Below, piece by piece: positions 42,970-50,693 of a DNA stretch of 64,000 nucleotides. Both the position numbers and the translations under genes were made by a program. The DNA comes from Marispirochaeta sp963667435 (GTDB lineage: Bacteria; Spirochaetota; Spirochaetia; JC444; Marispirochaetaceae), in NCBI GenBank assembly GCA_963667435.1, contig OY763414.1, positions 1,984,001 through 2,048,000 on the forward strand, written 5' to 3'. The stretch's first letter is position 1. Each line of letters begins with the position of its first letter. The notes beneath the pieces are model-generated. The model was not told the origin of the DNA. It worked only from the letters and a program-made list of their open reading frames with translations, and searched no databases.

Positions 42970-43592
42970 TCCAGCACCACAAGCGAAAGAGGATCAAAGG
43001 TTATTGATGCTGCGACCGCAGGTTCATAGGCTTTTACACGCTCATCCGGGTAACTGAGTCGCTCAGCTACCCAGATCCGTTTAGGCGGATTTAAGGTATC
43101 AAGAACATGGCCTGCTATCCAGGAAGGAGAAAAGCGGGCATCCGTCAGGCAGACAAGATAGGGCTTCAGATGCTCTGAAGATAGAACCTCATCAAACTCA
43201 ACCGCAGTTCTGCCATGCAGACTCATCAATTCCGCATCGCTCCAGGAAGCCCCGATACGACAGAATGCAAGCTGCATTGAACTGAGTCCGGGCACAACCT
43301 CATACTCTCCAGAAGAAAAACTCTTCATGAGAGATTTTCCCAAGCTGTACCAGCATGGATCACCGGCGACCAGCACCGCCACTGTCCCGCGATCCCGGGA
43401 ACTCCGGACCATATCAGCGACATCGGAGATACGGCCGTCGCTGTATAGAATCTCTTTTCCTTTTTCTGCATATTGCTCAACAATACGGGAAGGACCAATC
43501 AGAATATCCGCCGTGCTGATTACAGTTAGTGCTCGCGGCAGCAAAAATGAAGGATCTCCCGGTCCGGCGCCGACAATAAAGAAATTATTCAT
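42963..43592 (-). CDS. cbiE: Cobalt-precorrin-7 C5-methyltransferase
   Basis: 209-residue CbiE without a fused CbiT domain. It begins MNNFFIVGAGPGDPSFLLPR and has VAVLVAGDPCWYSLGKSLMK near residue 73, VVPGLSSMQLAFCRIG near 100 and LMSLHGR near 123. The 43592 start, which overlaps the cbiD stop, is chosen because the longer frame to 43760 lies inside cbiD and is not conserved. No cbiT was found anywhere in the window, so decarboxylation and C15 methylation need an enzyme encoded elsewhere. Confidence 0.93.
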   Translation of the reverse strand: MNNFFIVGAGPGDPSFLLPRALTVISTADILIGPSRIVEQYAEKGKEILYSDGRISDVADMVRSSRDRGTVAVLVAGDPCWYSLGKSLMKSFSSGEYEVVPGLSSMQLAFCRIGASWSDAELMSLHGRTAVEFDEVLSSEHLKPYLVCLTDARFSPSWIAGHVLDTLNPPKRIWVAERLSYPDERVKAYEPAVAASITFDPLSLVVLEW

Positions 43593-44721
43593 TCCCAAGA
43601 ACCCTCCCCGACAGATCAAGTACAATATAGCGAAGACATAAAGCATCCAGTTCGGGATTATCCTGGGAGATTCCTGTCTCTTTGGCAATGTATCCTTTGG
43701 TTCTTTTTTCCGCCCGGTCTGCAAGAAGGGTAAAAACCTTACTGAATCCGGCTTTCTCAATGAGTCCTGCAGCCTCTTCAGCAGTGGCGGCCTCCATCAC
43801 CCCGGAGATAAGGTCCACGCCTCCGTTGCAAAGGCCACAAAGCGCAGCAAGGGTCTCCAATCGGGCATCTCCGTATTTTGAATGGGTATTAAACATTCCC
43901 GCCGCGACCTTTGCGAGCTTTCCTATATGCATGGGAACAGTAATATCCCGAAAGCCCTTGCGCCAGGCGTTGACCAGAGCAAAACCAAGATGGTCTCCAA
44001 AGGCGACTGTCATCTCAGGATCAAGATCATTGTTTACAATATACTTCTCACCGACATACCCGGAAGTAAGAATAATCCTTTTGTAACCGGCACGGCGAAC
44101 AAAACTTATTAAAAGCGCAATGGATCGGGTAAAGGCTTTTTCGGATTTTGGTTCAACTATACCGCTTGTTCCGATTATCGAAATCCCCCCTTCGATGCCC
44201 AGTCGTGGATTACAGGTCTTTGCAGCAACAGTCCCCCCCTCCGGCACCTCGATCACGATCTCGGCACCGAAACCTTCCGGCAGCTCAGCAGCAACCGCCG
44301 CAAGAATACGCCGGTGCGGCACAGGGTTTATAGCCGACTCACCGGAGGAAACGGGCAATCCCGGCCGAGTAACGGTACCAACACCTTTCCCACCCCGCAG
44401 CCGCAGTTCACCGCTTTTGTCTATTGAGAGAGAAGCCAAAAAGAGAAGCCCGTTGGTGTCGTCCGGATCATCCCCTGCATCTTTTACTACTCCGCAGGTA
44501 TATTTGCCATCTTTTTCGCGACAATGCACAACTGGAACAGAAAAACAGAGATCATCTTTCAACCGCAGGCTTATTCTCTCAGGACGTTGTCCGGTTACAG
44601 CATACCTGGCAGCGGCGGCCGCAGCTGCCTGTGCCGCAGTCCCGGAAGTAAAACCTCTACGCAGCCCTTCAATAGACCCGAGAACTACCTTATAATCCGG
44701 ATAATCGTCTGTTTTCATCAA
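43585..44721 (-). CDS. cbiD: Cobalt-precorrin-5B C1-methyltransferase
   Basis: 378-residue CbiD, typical length. It begins GLRRGFTSGTAAQAAAAAAA near residue 19 and has VVKDAGDDPDDTNG near 78, the NPVPHRRILAAV segment near 136, GTSGIVEPKSEKAFTRS near 183 and a GYVGEKYI segment near 220. It lies 7 bp after cbiC and overlaps cbiE by 8 bp. Confidence 0.96.
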   Translation of the reverse strand: MMKTDDYPDYKVVLGSIEGLRRGFTSGTAAQAAAAAAARYAVTGQRPERISLRLKDDLCFSVPVVHCREKDGKYTCGVVKDAGDDPDDTNGLLFLASLSIDKSGELRLRGGKGVGTVTRPGLPVSSGESAINPVPHRRILAAVAAELPEGFGAEIVIEVPEGGTVAAKTCNPRLGIEGGISIIGTSGIVEPKSEKAFTRSIALLISFVRRAGYKRIILTSGYVGEKYIVNNDLDPEMTVAFGDHLGFALVNAWRKGFRDITVPMHIGKLAKVAAGMFNTHSKYGDARLETLAALCGLCNGGVDLISGVMEAATAEEAAGLIEKAGFSKVFTLLADRAEKRTKGYIAKETGISQDNPELDALCLRYIVLDLSGRVLGNE

Positions 44722-44728
44722 TTCCCTT

Positions 44729-45373
44729 TTATGTTAATTGATTTTTACTATTTGCCAGGGTAATCAACGCGTTTACACAGGTCGCCGCAATGGAACTCCC
44801 TCCACGGCGCCCGGGGTTGCTGATACAGGGGATCCCACTTGCAATCAACTCCTGTTTAGCCTCCGCTGCTCCAACGTATCCAACCGGTACACCTATAACC
44901 AGGGCGGGAGATGCTTCGCCGGCTTGAATAAGGTCAATGACCTCAAAAAGGGCGGTAGGTGCATTACCAATTGCCACAATTCCGCCGTCTGCCCATAAGG
45001 GAAGTGCCCGAGCGATGGCCACCGCAGTCTTGGTAGTACCCCTTTGAGCCGCCTCCTCCGCAACCCCTTCATCATACAGCAGACAGTGAATTCGGCTTTC
45101 CGCATCCTGCAGCTGAGAATAGTAAATTCCAGCTTGAACCATTTTAGCATCGGTTACAATATTCTTTCCGGATCGAATGGCCTCGACTCCCCGCTCCACT
45201 GCTTCAGCCATTACCGTAAAGGTCTTGGCAAACTCCACATCAGCGGTGGCGTGAGCAATTCGCTTGAACACCTCCATCTCAGGGGTATTCTGCCAGAATT
45301 CGCCAAAATCCCGGCGTATAATCCCAAAGCTCTCTCTGTAAATATCATCAGGACTCAGATACTGTCGCGCCAT
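44729..45373 (-). CDS. cbiC: Cobalt-precorrin-8 methylmutase
   Basis: 214-residue CbiC, which moves the methyl group from C11 to C12 to give cobyrinic acid. The conserved histidine is in VFKRIAHATADVEFA near residue 41. IVTDAKMVQAGI near 73, AIGNAPTALFEVIDLI near 138 and GVPVGYVGAAEAKQELI near 165 are CbiC signatures. The start at 45373 lies inside the end of cbiA, overlapping 26 bp. Confidence 0.95.
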   Translation of the reverse strand: MARQYLSPDDIYRESFGIIRRDFGEFWQNTPEMEVFKRIAHATADVEFAKTFTVMAEAVERGVEAIRSGKNIVTDAKMVQAGIYYSQLQDAESRIHCLLYDEGVAEEAAQRGTTKTAVAIARALPLWADGGIVAIGNAPTALFEVIDLIQAGEASPALVIGVPVGYVGAAEAKQELIASGIPCISNPGRRGGSSIAATCVNALITLANSKNQLT

Positions 45374-46805
45374 CCGGATTTCTCCCTTTTTTGTATAATA
45401 TTGCAGCAGTAACAAAATTCTTTGGCAGCTGCGGGTTGGAGGCAAAATGCACATGTGTATAACCTGCACAAACTGACCCTTTAACTTGTCCTTCTTTTAC
45501 GCAATCAGTTTCTCCGGTTTTTCGCAGCAGATACGCAGACTCCACGTCCCCAACACCATCCATCCGTGAATAATGAAAAAGATGCCCCCGGGCGAAAATA
45601 GTTCCCTGACCAAGGAAACTCTCTTTTTGCACAGAGATCTCACAATAACCAAGCCGACGGAGTTTATCTCCCATGTGCACTTCCCCTGCAAGTATTCCCG
45701 TCATTGGATATCTTCTATTTTGCCCGTCAATAATTGCCTGGGAAAGATACATATACCCTCCGCACTCAGCAAATACCGGCAACCCTTTCTTTACGGCACT
45801 CCTGATACTCTTCAGCATGCTATGGTTTGCCGAAAGAATTTCTGCATAGACTTCAGGATACCCGCCACCAATGTAAAGAGCATCACAGGCAGGCAGATAA
45901 GAATCTGACAGAGGACTGAAGGGAACCAGATCTCCTCCCGCAAAGCTCAGATAATCAAGATTATCCTGATAATAAAAATGAAAAGCATCATCCAGGGCAT
46001 ATGCTATCTTTGGCCTGACTGCTTCCGAAACAGCACCGGGAAACACGCAAACCGCTTCTGCTTCCGCCAGCGGGTCCACACTCCTGGCCGTCACTACCAG
46101 AGAATCAAGATCAATATGCTCCTCAACGATCCTGGACAATGCCTCGATCGTAGCTTCAAGCTTAGGGTTAGTCCGTGCCGAGACAAGTCCAAGATGACGC
46201 TCCGGCAGTATGATCTCCGTCCGTCGCGGTAAAACACCAAAAACAGGAAGTCCAGTAGCATCTTCCACTGCGCCTGTTACAATGGATTGATGACGTGCTC
46301 CTGCAACACGATTGAGAATAAAACCGGAAATCATTGATGTACTATCAAGACCGATAAAACCTGCAGCAATTGCGCCGGCACTTTGGGCCATGGAACTCAC
46401 ATCGAGGACAAGTACAACTGGCAGAGAGAGGACTCGGGCAAGATCCTCACTGCTGCCAGAACCGCTGCCATCCGAAGAGCCGTCAAAATATCCCATAACC
46501 CCCTCGACCAGGGCTATATCGGAATCTTCGGAGCCATGAAGAAACAGAGACTTATTAACATCCGCGGAAAGCATCCAGGTATCCAGGTTTCGGCAGATAC
46601 GACCGGCTGCCAAAGAATGATACCCGGGATCAAGATAATCCGGACCAGCCTTCCAGGGCTGAACAACAAGCCCCCTCTTCCGTAAAGCTCTGTTTATTCC
46701 CAGAGCAACTGAGGTCTTTCCTTCCCCTGAACGGCTTGCACTGATTAACAAGCGCGGAATATTATGCTCATCCGTTTTTGAAATAGTATTCATAAATGCC
46801 TGCAT
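45348..46805 (-). CDS. cbiA: Cobyrinic acid a,c-diamide synthase
   Basis: 485-residue ATP- and glutamine-dependent amidotransferase. The P-loop-like SASRSGEGKTSVALGINRAL lies near residue 22, followed by KAGPDYLDPGYHSLAAGR near 53. The GATase domain has ALYIGGGYPEVYAE near 308, the nucleophile in FAECGGYMYLSQ near 338, and HFHYSR-type residues near 410. Translation may begin at 46805 or at the ATG four codons later. Confidence 0.95.
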   Translation of the reverse strand: MQAFMNTISKTDEHNIPRLLISASRSGEGKTSVALGINRALRKRGLVVQPWKAGPDYLDPGYHSLAAGRICRNLDTWMLSADVNKSLFLHGSEDSDIALVEGVMGYFDGSSDGSGSGSSEDLARVLSLPVVLVLDVSSMAQSAGAIAAGFIGLDSTSMISGFILNRVAGARHQSIVTGAVEDATGLPVFGVLPRRTEIILPERHLGLVSARTNPKLEATIEALSRIVEEHIDLDSLVVTARSVDPLAEAEAVCVFPGAVSEAVRPKIAYALDDAFHFYYQDNLDYLSFAGGDLVPFSPLSDSYLPACDALYIGGGYPEVYAEILSANHSMLKSIRSAVKKGLPVFAECGGYMYLSQAIIDGQNRRYPMTGILAGEVHMGDKLRRLGYCEISVQKESFLGQGTIFARGHLFHYSRMDGVGDVESAYLLRKTGETDCVKEGQVKGSVCAGYTHVHFASNPQLPKNFVTAAILYKKGRNPDGATVSES

Positions 46806-46811
46806 ACTTCC

Positions 46812-47318
46812 CTATTCTATATCATCGATCAGGAACTGACTTTTCCTCGATATAATCAAAGAGAGATACTCCTCAGGAATATCTGCTACGTTGCCTGAAT
46901 CAGAAATGATGAGCTCGTCCTCCAGCCCGACACGGGAAGCATACAGAAAATCTTCTCTCCTGTTTTTCCTGATCATGTCCACCACACTTGCCCGCGTTTT
47001 ATATGTTTTCATAAAAACAAGAGAATCAGATTCCTGAACACAATACCTGTCGGCATATTCCATTTTCCATGCCTTTTGGCGGTCACTCATCACTGGGGCC
47101 ATGGAGAAGGAAAGTTTCCTTAGCTTTTTTTCTACATCCTTACCCAATGCGGTTGCAATCAGTCTGGAAATACTTGTTCGACTGTTTTCCCCTTCTACAT
47201 AAAAAATACAATCCGCAGAACGTAATACTTCTGCGGCACGCATTGTCAAGAGATCTGGATTACCAGGTCCCATGCCCACTGCATAGAACCTGCCAAAAGT
47301 ATATTTCAGAGAATTCAT
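46812..47318 (-). CDS. CbiL-like protein with internal deletion
   Basis: 168-residue frame. The first 80 residues match the N-terminus of CbiL (FYAVGMGPGNPDLLTMRAAE, later KAWKMEYADR), and from about residue 95 it matches the C-terminus (LVFMKTYKTRASVVDMIRKN, DYLSL-like EEYLSLIISRK). The central part that should hold the GDP/LGDPxxYST loop, the VPGVTS loop and the SAM-binding floor is missing, about 70-80 residues, and the frame is kept. A complete CbiL is encoded four genes later, so this copy is probably a remnant, or a protein with a non-catalytic role. It is the first gene of the ring operon. Confidence 0.75.
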   Translation of the reverse strand: MNSLKYTFGRFYAVGMGPGNPDLLTMRAAEVLRSADCIFYVEGENSRTSISRLIATALGKDVEKKLRKLSFSMAPVMSDRQKAWKMEYADRYCVQESDSLVFMKTYKTRASVVDMIRKNRREDFLYASRVGLEDELIISDSGNVADIPEEYLSLIISRKSQFLIDDIE

Positions 47319-47366
47319 ATAATAATTTTATAGCATGAATTCTGTAGCGTATTGTAATTTACGCAG
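47319..47366 (-). promoter_or_regulatory. Candidate promoter of the corrin-ring operon
   Basis: On the minus strand TTACAA lies 19 bp before TATAAA, which is preceded by TGC, giving an extended -10 (TGCTATAAA). An inverted repeat GCGTA (47347-47351) / TACGC (47360-47364) covers the -35. No cobalamin aptamer is visible before this operon. Confidence 0.4.
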
Positions 47367-47444
47367 AACCCTGTGGTTTATCCAGACCTGAATCTGAAAC
47401 AAAAACAGCAAGCAGTCCTGTCTACCTTGAAGAATTCCGGCCGA

Positions 47445-48029
47445 TCAATCCTTTATCTTAATCCCAAACCCGCTTAACAGAGACAATACATCCGGAACAG
47501 AGAACACGGCCTGTTTCAATTTATTTGAATACGGATCAATCGCGTAGCCTTCAGCCTGATAAAACGAGGCTTTACTCAGGTTCGATGAATCGAACAGGGT
47601 ATCTGAAAACTTAGCGCCCGTAAAATCAGCCTCCACCAGATAGTTGTTTTGAAAGGCACAGCCTGCGATCTCACATCCTGCAAAACCAGCCCCTTTCATG
47701 GAAAGATCACTGAAGTTACAGCTGTGAATAAGACACCTCGAAAAGGTAAGACTGAAAGCCATAGGATTACATTTGTAAAAGCGGATACCCAGCAACTTGC
47801 ATTCTACAAATTCAGTATCAATAAATTTTGTATCATCCACCGGAATATTACTCAGGTTGCAACCGGTGAAAGTACATGATTCAAAACTACCCCCCGAAAG
47901 GGATGCATCGTCAAATGAGCAATCGATAAAACGACAGTTATAGAACTCTTTGCAGGAAAAATCCGTAGAGGAAAAAGCGATGCTCCGGAACTCCCGATTC
48001 TGGTAATCATCTTCAGTCAGCTCAATCAT
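47445..48029 (-). CDS. Pentapeptide-repeat protein, Qnr/McbG-like
   Basis: 194-residue right-handed quadrilateral beta-helix protein. Nearly the whole chain is A(D/N)LXX-type five-residue steps with F or L at the central position, for example CRFIDCSFDDASLSGGSFES near residue 31. A short interruption near 90 and the C-terminal YSNKLKQAVFSVPDVLSLL segment are like Qnr-type proteins that mimic DNA and protect gyrase. Many pentapeptide proteins have no known role, so a quinolone link is only a possibility. It lies 126 bp before the cobalamin ring operon on the same strand. Confidence 0.8.
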   Translation of the reverse strand: MIELTEDDYQNREFRSIAFSSTDFSCKEFYNCRFIDCSFDDASLSGGSFESCTFTGCNLSNIPVDDTKFIDTEFVECKLLGIRFYKCNPMAFSLTFSRCLIHSCNFSDLSMKGAGFAGCEIAGCAFQNNYLVEADFTGAKFSDTLFDSSNLSKASFYQAEGYAIDPYSNKLKQAVFSVPDVLSLLSGFGIKIKD

Positions 48030-48094
48030 TGGAGAAGAGTATCATTTGACCGGCCTGTTTCCAATACTGCAGCCCTTGTGGAGGGGTATCTAAT

Positions 48095-48316
48095 TCAGAA
48101 ATCGGGAAGTCTGTTTCCGCAGAACATTTCCAACATAAGCCCGCTTTGCAGTGCCTCGATATTCAAACCTAAAGCAGCAGACAGTGCATGATTTACAATA
48201 ACCAGTGATGGTGATGCAACCGGCGTATGCAATACCTTTGAATAAAACATTTCCGGGAGCGTGGCATAACTGTTGTCGAGGTTCCATCCGGTTTTTACGG
48301 TATTTGTCTCTGTCAC
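48095..48316 (-). pseudogene. 5' fragment of a SelO (YdiU/UPF0061) gene
   Basis: 73-residue frame reading TGWNLDNSYATLPEMFYSKV, then PSLVIVNHALSAALGLNIEA and FCGNRLPDF before a stop. This matches from memory the N-terminus of SelO proteins (FDNSYARLPE.FY, NGxLA..LGL, FSGNRLP), which are normally about 480-520 residues and AMPylate proteins. Nothing of the kinase-like domain follows; the pentapeptide gene begins 66 bp on. A truncated remnant is the best reading. Confidence 0.72.
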
Positions 48317-48381
48317 TCAGACCTGTCTTTGTACACTCATATTCTACGGTAAACCAGATACCTTGGATTACTGCCCTGTAA

Positions 48382-49386
48382 TCAATGAACAATTGCCAGT
48401 GGATCGGGCTTCATAAGCAGCTTTGCATACTGAGCCCGTTTGTATGCCCAGGGATCAGAACCATTCTTACGACTCATACTGCCCCGAAAATCGTCCAGCG
48501 AAGAGTAACCCCTGGCTTCCATCCAGGAACCGAGATCACCGAGTATTTTCCCTACCCGGGAAATCTTGTTTCTGTAAAGAGTACTCACCACCTGCACCGC
48601 ATCAGCACCGGCAAGGATCATCCTGGCGGCATCCTGCCCATCCATAATACCGCTGGATGTACAGATGCTTGCAGCAGTTTCTCTGTATAAAAGTCCCGCA
48701 TAGCGTAAAGGCAGAAGACTATCTGCAGGCTGACTCAAGATGAGAGGTAAGGTGGTCTGCTCTTTTTCAGGGTCAATGTCGGGGAGAAAAAACTTGTTGA
48801 ACATAACCAGACCTTTAGCGCCTGAATCCGCGAAGGCTTTAGCCACCGCCAAAGGTGCTGTATAGAACATACTCATTTTGATGGAGACAGGAATGTTCAC
48901 GTTTTTTACGACTTCCTTTACCACTGCAATCTGGTCATTTTCTATGGAGGATCCGTCACCCGCCTGGTAATCCGGATTGGCAAAAAAGTTCAATTCCAGA
49001 CCGTCGACACCGGTATCAGTAAGCTTTTCGGCCCATTCAACCCAGGTATTTTGATTGACTGCATTTAGACTGGCGATGACCGGGATATCACAGGCCTCTT
49101 TTGCCTTACGGACCCACATAAGATGTTCTTCCGGCCCCGCATGTTCAATGTCAGGAAAGACCGTTGTCATTTCTGCATGTATATCGTCGTACTGATGTTT
49201 TTCCTCGTCAAACTTCGCTATTTCCAGCTGGATCTGCTCTTCAAACAGACTCTTGATTACCAGTGCCCCGGCGCCGGAGTCCTCTATTTTCCTGATTGAA
49301 TCCATGTTTGACGTCAGCCCAGACGCACCTGCAATCACAGGATTCTTCAACTCAATATCCATATACCGGGTTTTCAAATCGACCAT
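48382..49386 (-). CDS. Dihydroorotate dehydrogenase-like FMN protein
   Basis: 334-residue TIM-barrel flavoprotein of the dihydroorotate dehydrogenase-like group. It has DIELKNPVIAGASGLTSNMD near residue 9, PVIASLNAVNQNTWVEWAEK near 103, GLELNFFANPDYQAG near 130, and a C-terminal SGIMDGQDAARMILAGADAV near 255. The segment that in true PyrD holds the catalytic Ser or Cys is not conventional, so the substrate is uncertain. The start at 49386 has AAGGAGG upstream; an earlier frame start is not conserved. Genes of this type often lie near ferredoxin oxidoreductases, but none is here. Confidence 0.82.
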   Translation of the reverse strand: MVDLKTRYMDIELKNPVIAGASGLTSNMDSIRKIEDSGAGALVIKSLFEEQIQLEIAKFDEEKHQYDDIHAEMTTVFPDIEHAGPEEHLMWVRKAKEACDIPVIASLNAVNQNTWVEWAEKLTDTGVDGLELNFFANPDYQAGDGSSIENDQIAVVKEVVKNVNIPVSIKMSMFYTAPLAVAKAFADSGAKGLVMFNKFFLPDIDPEKEQTTLPLILSQPADSLLPLRYAGLLYRETAASICTSSGIMDGQDAARMILAGADAVQVVSTLYRNKISRVGKILGDLGSWMEARGYSSLDDFRGSMSRKNGSDPWAYKRAQYAKLLMKPDPLAIVH

Positions 49387-49741
49387 TTCAAGAACCTCCT
49401 TCCTTTTGTACTTTACCAAAAAGGTAATATTTAGAAGGTTTAAGGACAAGCTAATTCTCTGAGGCAGACCAATGAAAAAATGTTGATCTGCGTTACTGCA
49501 ATGTTTCTTACCCATAGATTAATAGATTGAAAAGAGTCAGGAGAATAGAGAAAATCCCCGGGAAACTTACAAGATCTTCAATTCCCGGAACCATTAACTG
49601 AACAAGAGAACAGAGGCCTGAAAAACCGCACCGATAAACTATTTGTCCGACCGTTCGTCTTCAAACAGAGCAGGCTTAAAAGGAACAGAATCAGAGTCCT
49701 GCGGACACCACTACTTTCAGAGATGTACTTGTCCTGCAGGG
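49387..49741. other. Intergenic region without a recognisable gene
   Basis: About 355 bp between the DHOD-like start and the Nudix stop. It should hold the promoter for the DHOD-like gene. The only structure seen is a 7-bp inverted repeat CCGGGAA (49558-49564) / TTCCCGG (49582-49588). Confidence 0.5.
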
Positions 49742-50218
49742 TCACTCCCGCCAGACGAACCGCTCCATCCCCGGTTTCCCTTCCTTAAGCTCAAAAGCCT
49801 TCTCCGGTATAAACGAAGGATATACGGTAACACCCGACAGTTCATCCCGGGAAAACCAGCGGAAAGTAAGCTCCAGATCGCCGTCCCTACCGAACCACTG
49901 CTCCTTCTTAAGAGAACGAGAATTCTCCGGCAGAGAGCAAGCGTAATAGAAACAGATCTCATGACAGGGCGTATCAGCCCAGGTATAGAAATTTTCAACC
50001 AGCCAGAGAAGACTGCCGGGGATAATCGCTTCACCGATTTCCTCCATAATTTCTCGCACCAGGGTTTCCTCACTGGCCTCACCGAATTCAATTCTACCTC
50101 CGGGGAGAGACCAGAAATCATCCCGGTTTGAAGTATGGAGCAGCAATTGCCTGCCGTTAAACAGAACCGCAGCCACCCGGCAGTTGAAGATACCTTCAGT
50201 GTGCGAAAATGTAAGCAC
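49742..50218 (-). CDS. Nudix hydrolase
   Basis: 158-residue Nudix protein, starting with GTG. The Nudix box is GGRIEFGEASEETLVREIME followed by EIGE, near residues 40-62, with all acidic metal ligands. It is preceded by FWSLPGG. It hydrolyses some nucleoside-diphosphate derivative; the substrate cannot be told. It lies 12 bp after the cupin gene and is likely in the same transcript. Confidence 0.9.
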   Translation of the reverse strand: MLTFSHTEGIFNCRVAAVLFNGRQLLLHTSNRDDFWSLPGGRIEFGEASEETLVREIMEEIGEAIIPGSLLWLVENFYTWADTPCHEICFYYACSLPENSRSLKKEQWFGRDGDLELTFRWFSRDELSGVTVYPSFIPEKAFELKEGKPGMERFVWRE

Positions 50219-50230
50219 CCGGTTATTTCC

Positions 50231-50596
50231 TTACCCTTCCCGATTCACCCTGTCCGGAGAAAAGGCGGGCATACAGACTGATACATACTCGGTCTCTTCA
50301 TCAAAGGGATTGGAATACTGTACGGTTGTTCCCGCATTAACTTTTATTGACTGCCCGCCGGTTAAAACAATGGATTCACCGTTAATCATTATCTCTTTCC
50401 GGCCACGGATAATTAGGGTGTACTCATCAAACTCGGGCGTCTGGGGCGGTTCACTCCAGCCGGGAGGGGCTACCATACGGGCAATACTTACACCGTCTTC
50501 CTCTGTAGAAGCCCTGCCGAAGTGTTCCTCTATAAGTTTACCATCCGTGGTGGGGACAATAAACGGATCGGTCTGCTTTACATATGCCTTTTTCAT
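50231..50596 (-). CDS. Small cupin-domain protein
   Basis: 121-residue single-domain cupin. The first motif is weak (PPGWSEPPQTPEFDEYTLII near residue 44) and the second appears as GGQSIKVNAGTTVQYSNP near 81. The histidines usual in metal-binding cupins are largely replaced, so it may bind a small ligand without metal. GGAGGAAG precedes the ATG. It lies in a two-gene unit with the Nudix hydrolase. Confidence 0.8.
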   Translation of the reverse strand: MKKAYVKQTDPFIVPTTDGKLIEEHFGRASTEEDGVSIARMVAPPGWSEPPQTPEFDEYTLIIRGRKEIMINGESIVLTGGQSIKVNAGTTVQYSNPFDEETEYVSVCMPAFSPDRVNREG

Positions 50597-50693
50597 ACTT
50601 CCTCCTCTTTAAAGGCGGGGGAAAGCCCTTTGACTTAACCCGGAAAACACTGATACTCTTGGCGCAGAATCATCTTATTTAAGGATCCTGTTC

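Noticed and set aside
48090..48392. Minus-strand 100-residue frame overlapping the SelO fragment
   Set aside because: The SelO-like frame explains the same bases with recognisable motifs; this one has none.
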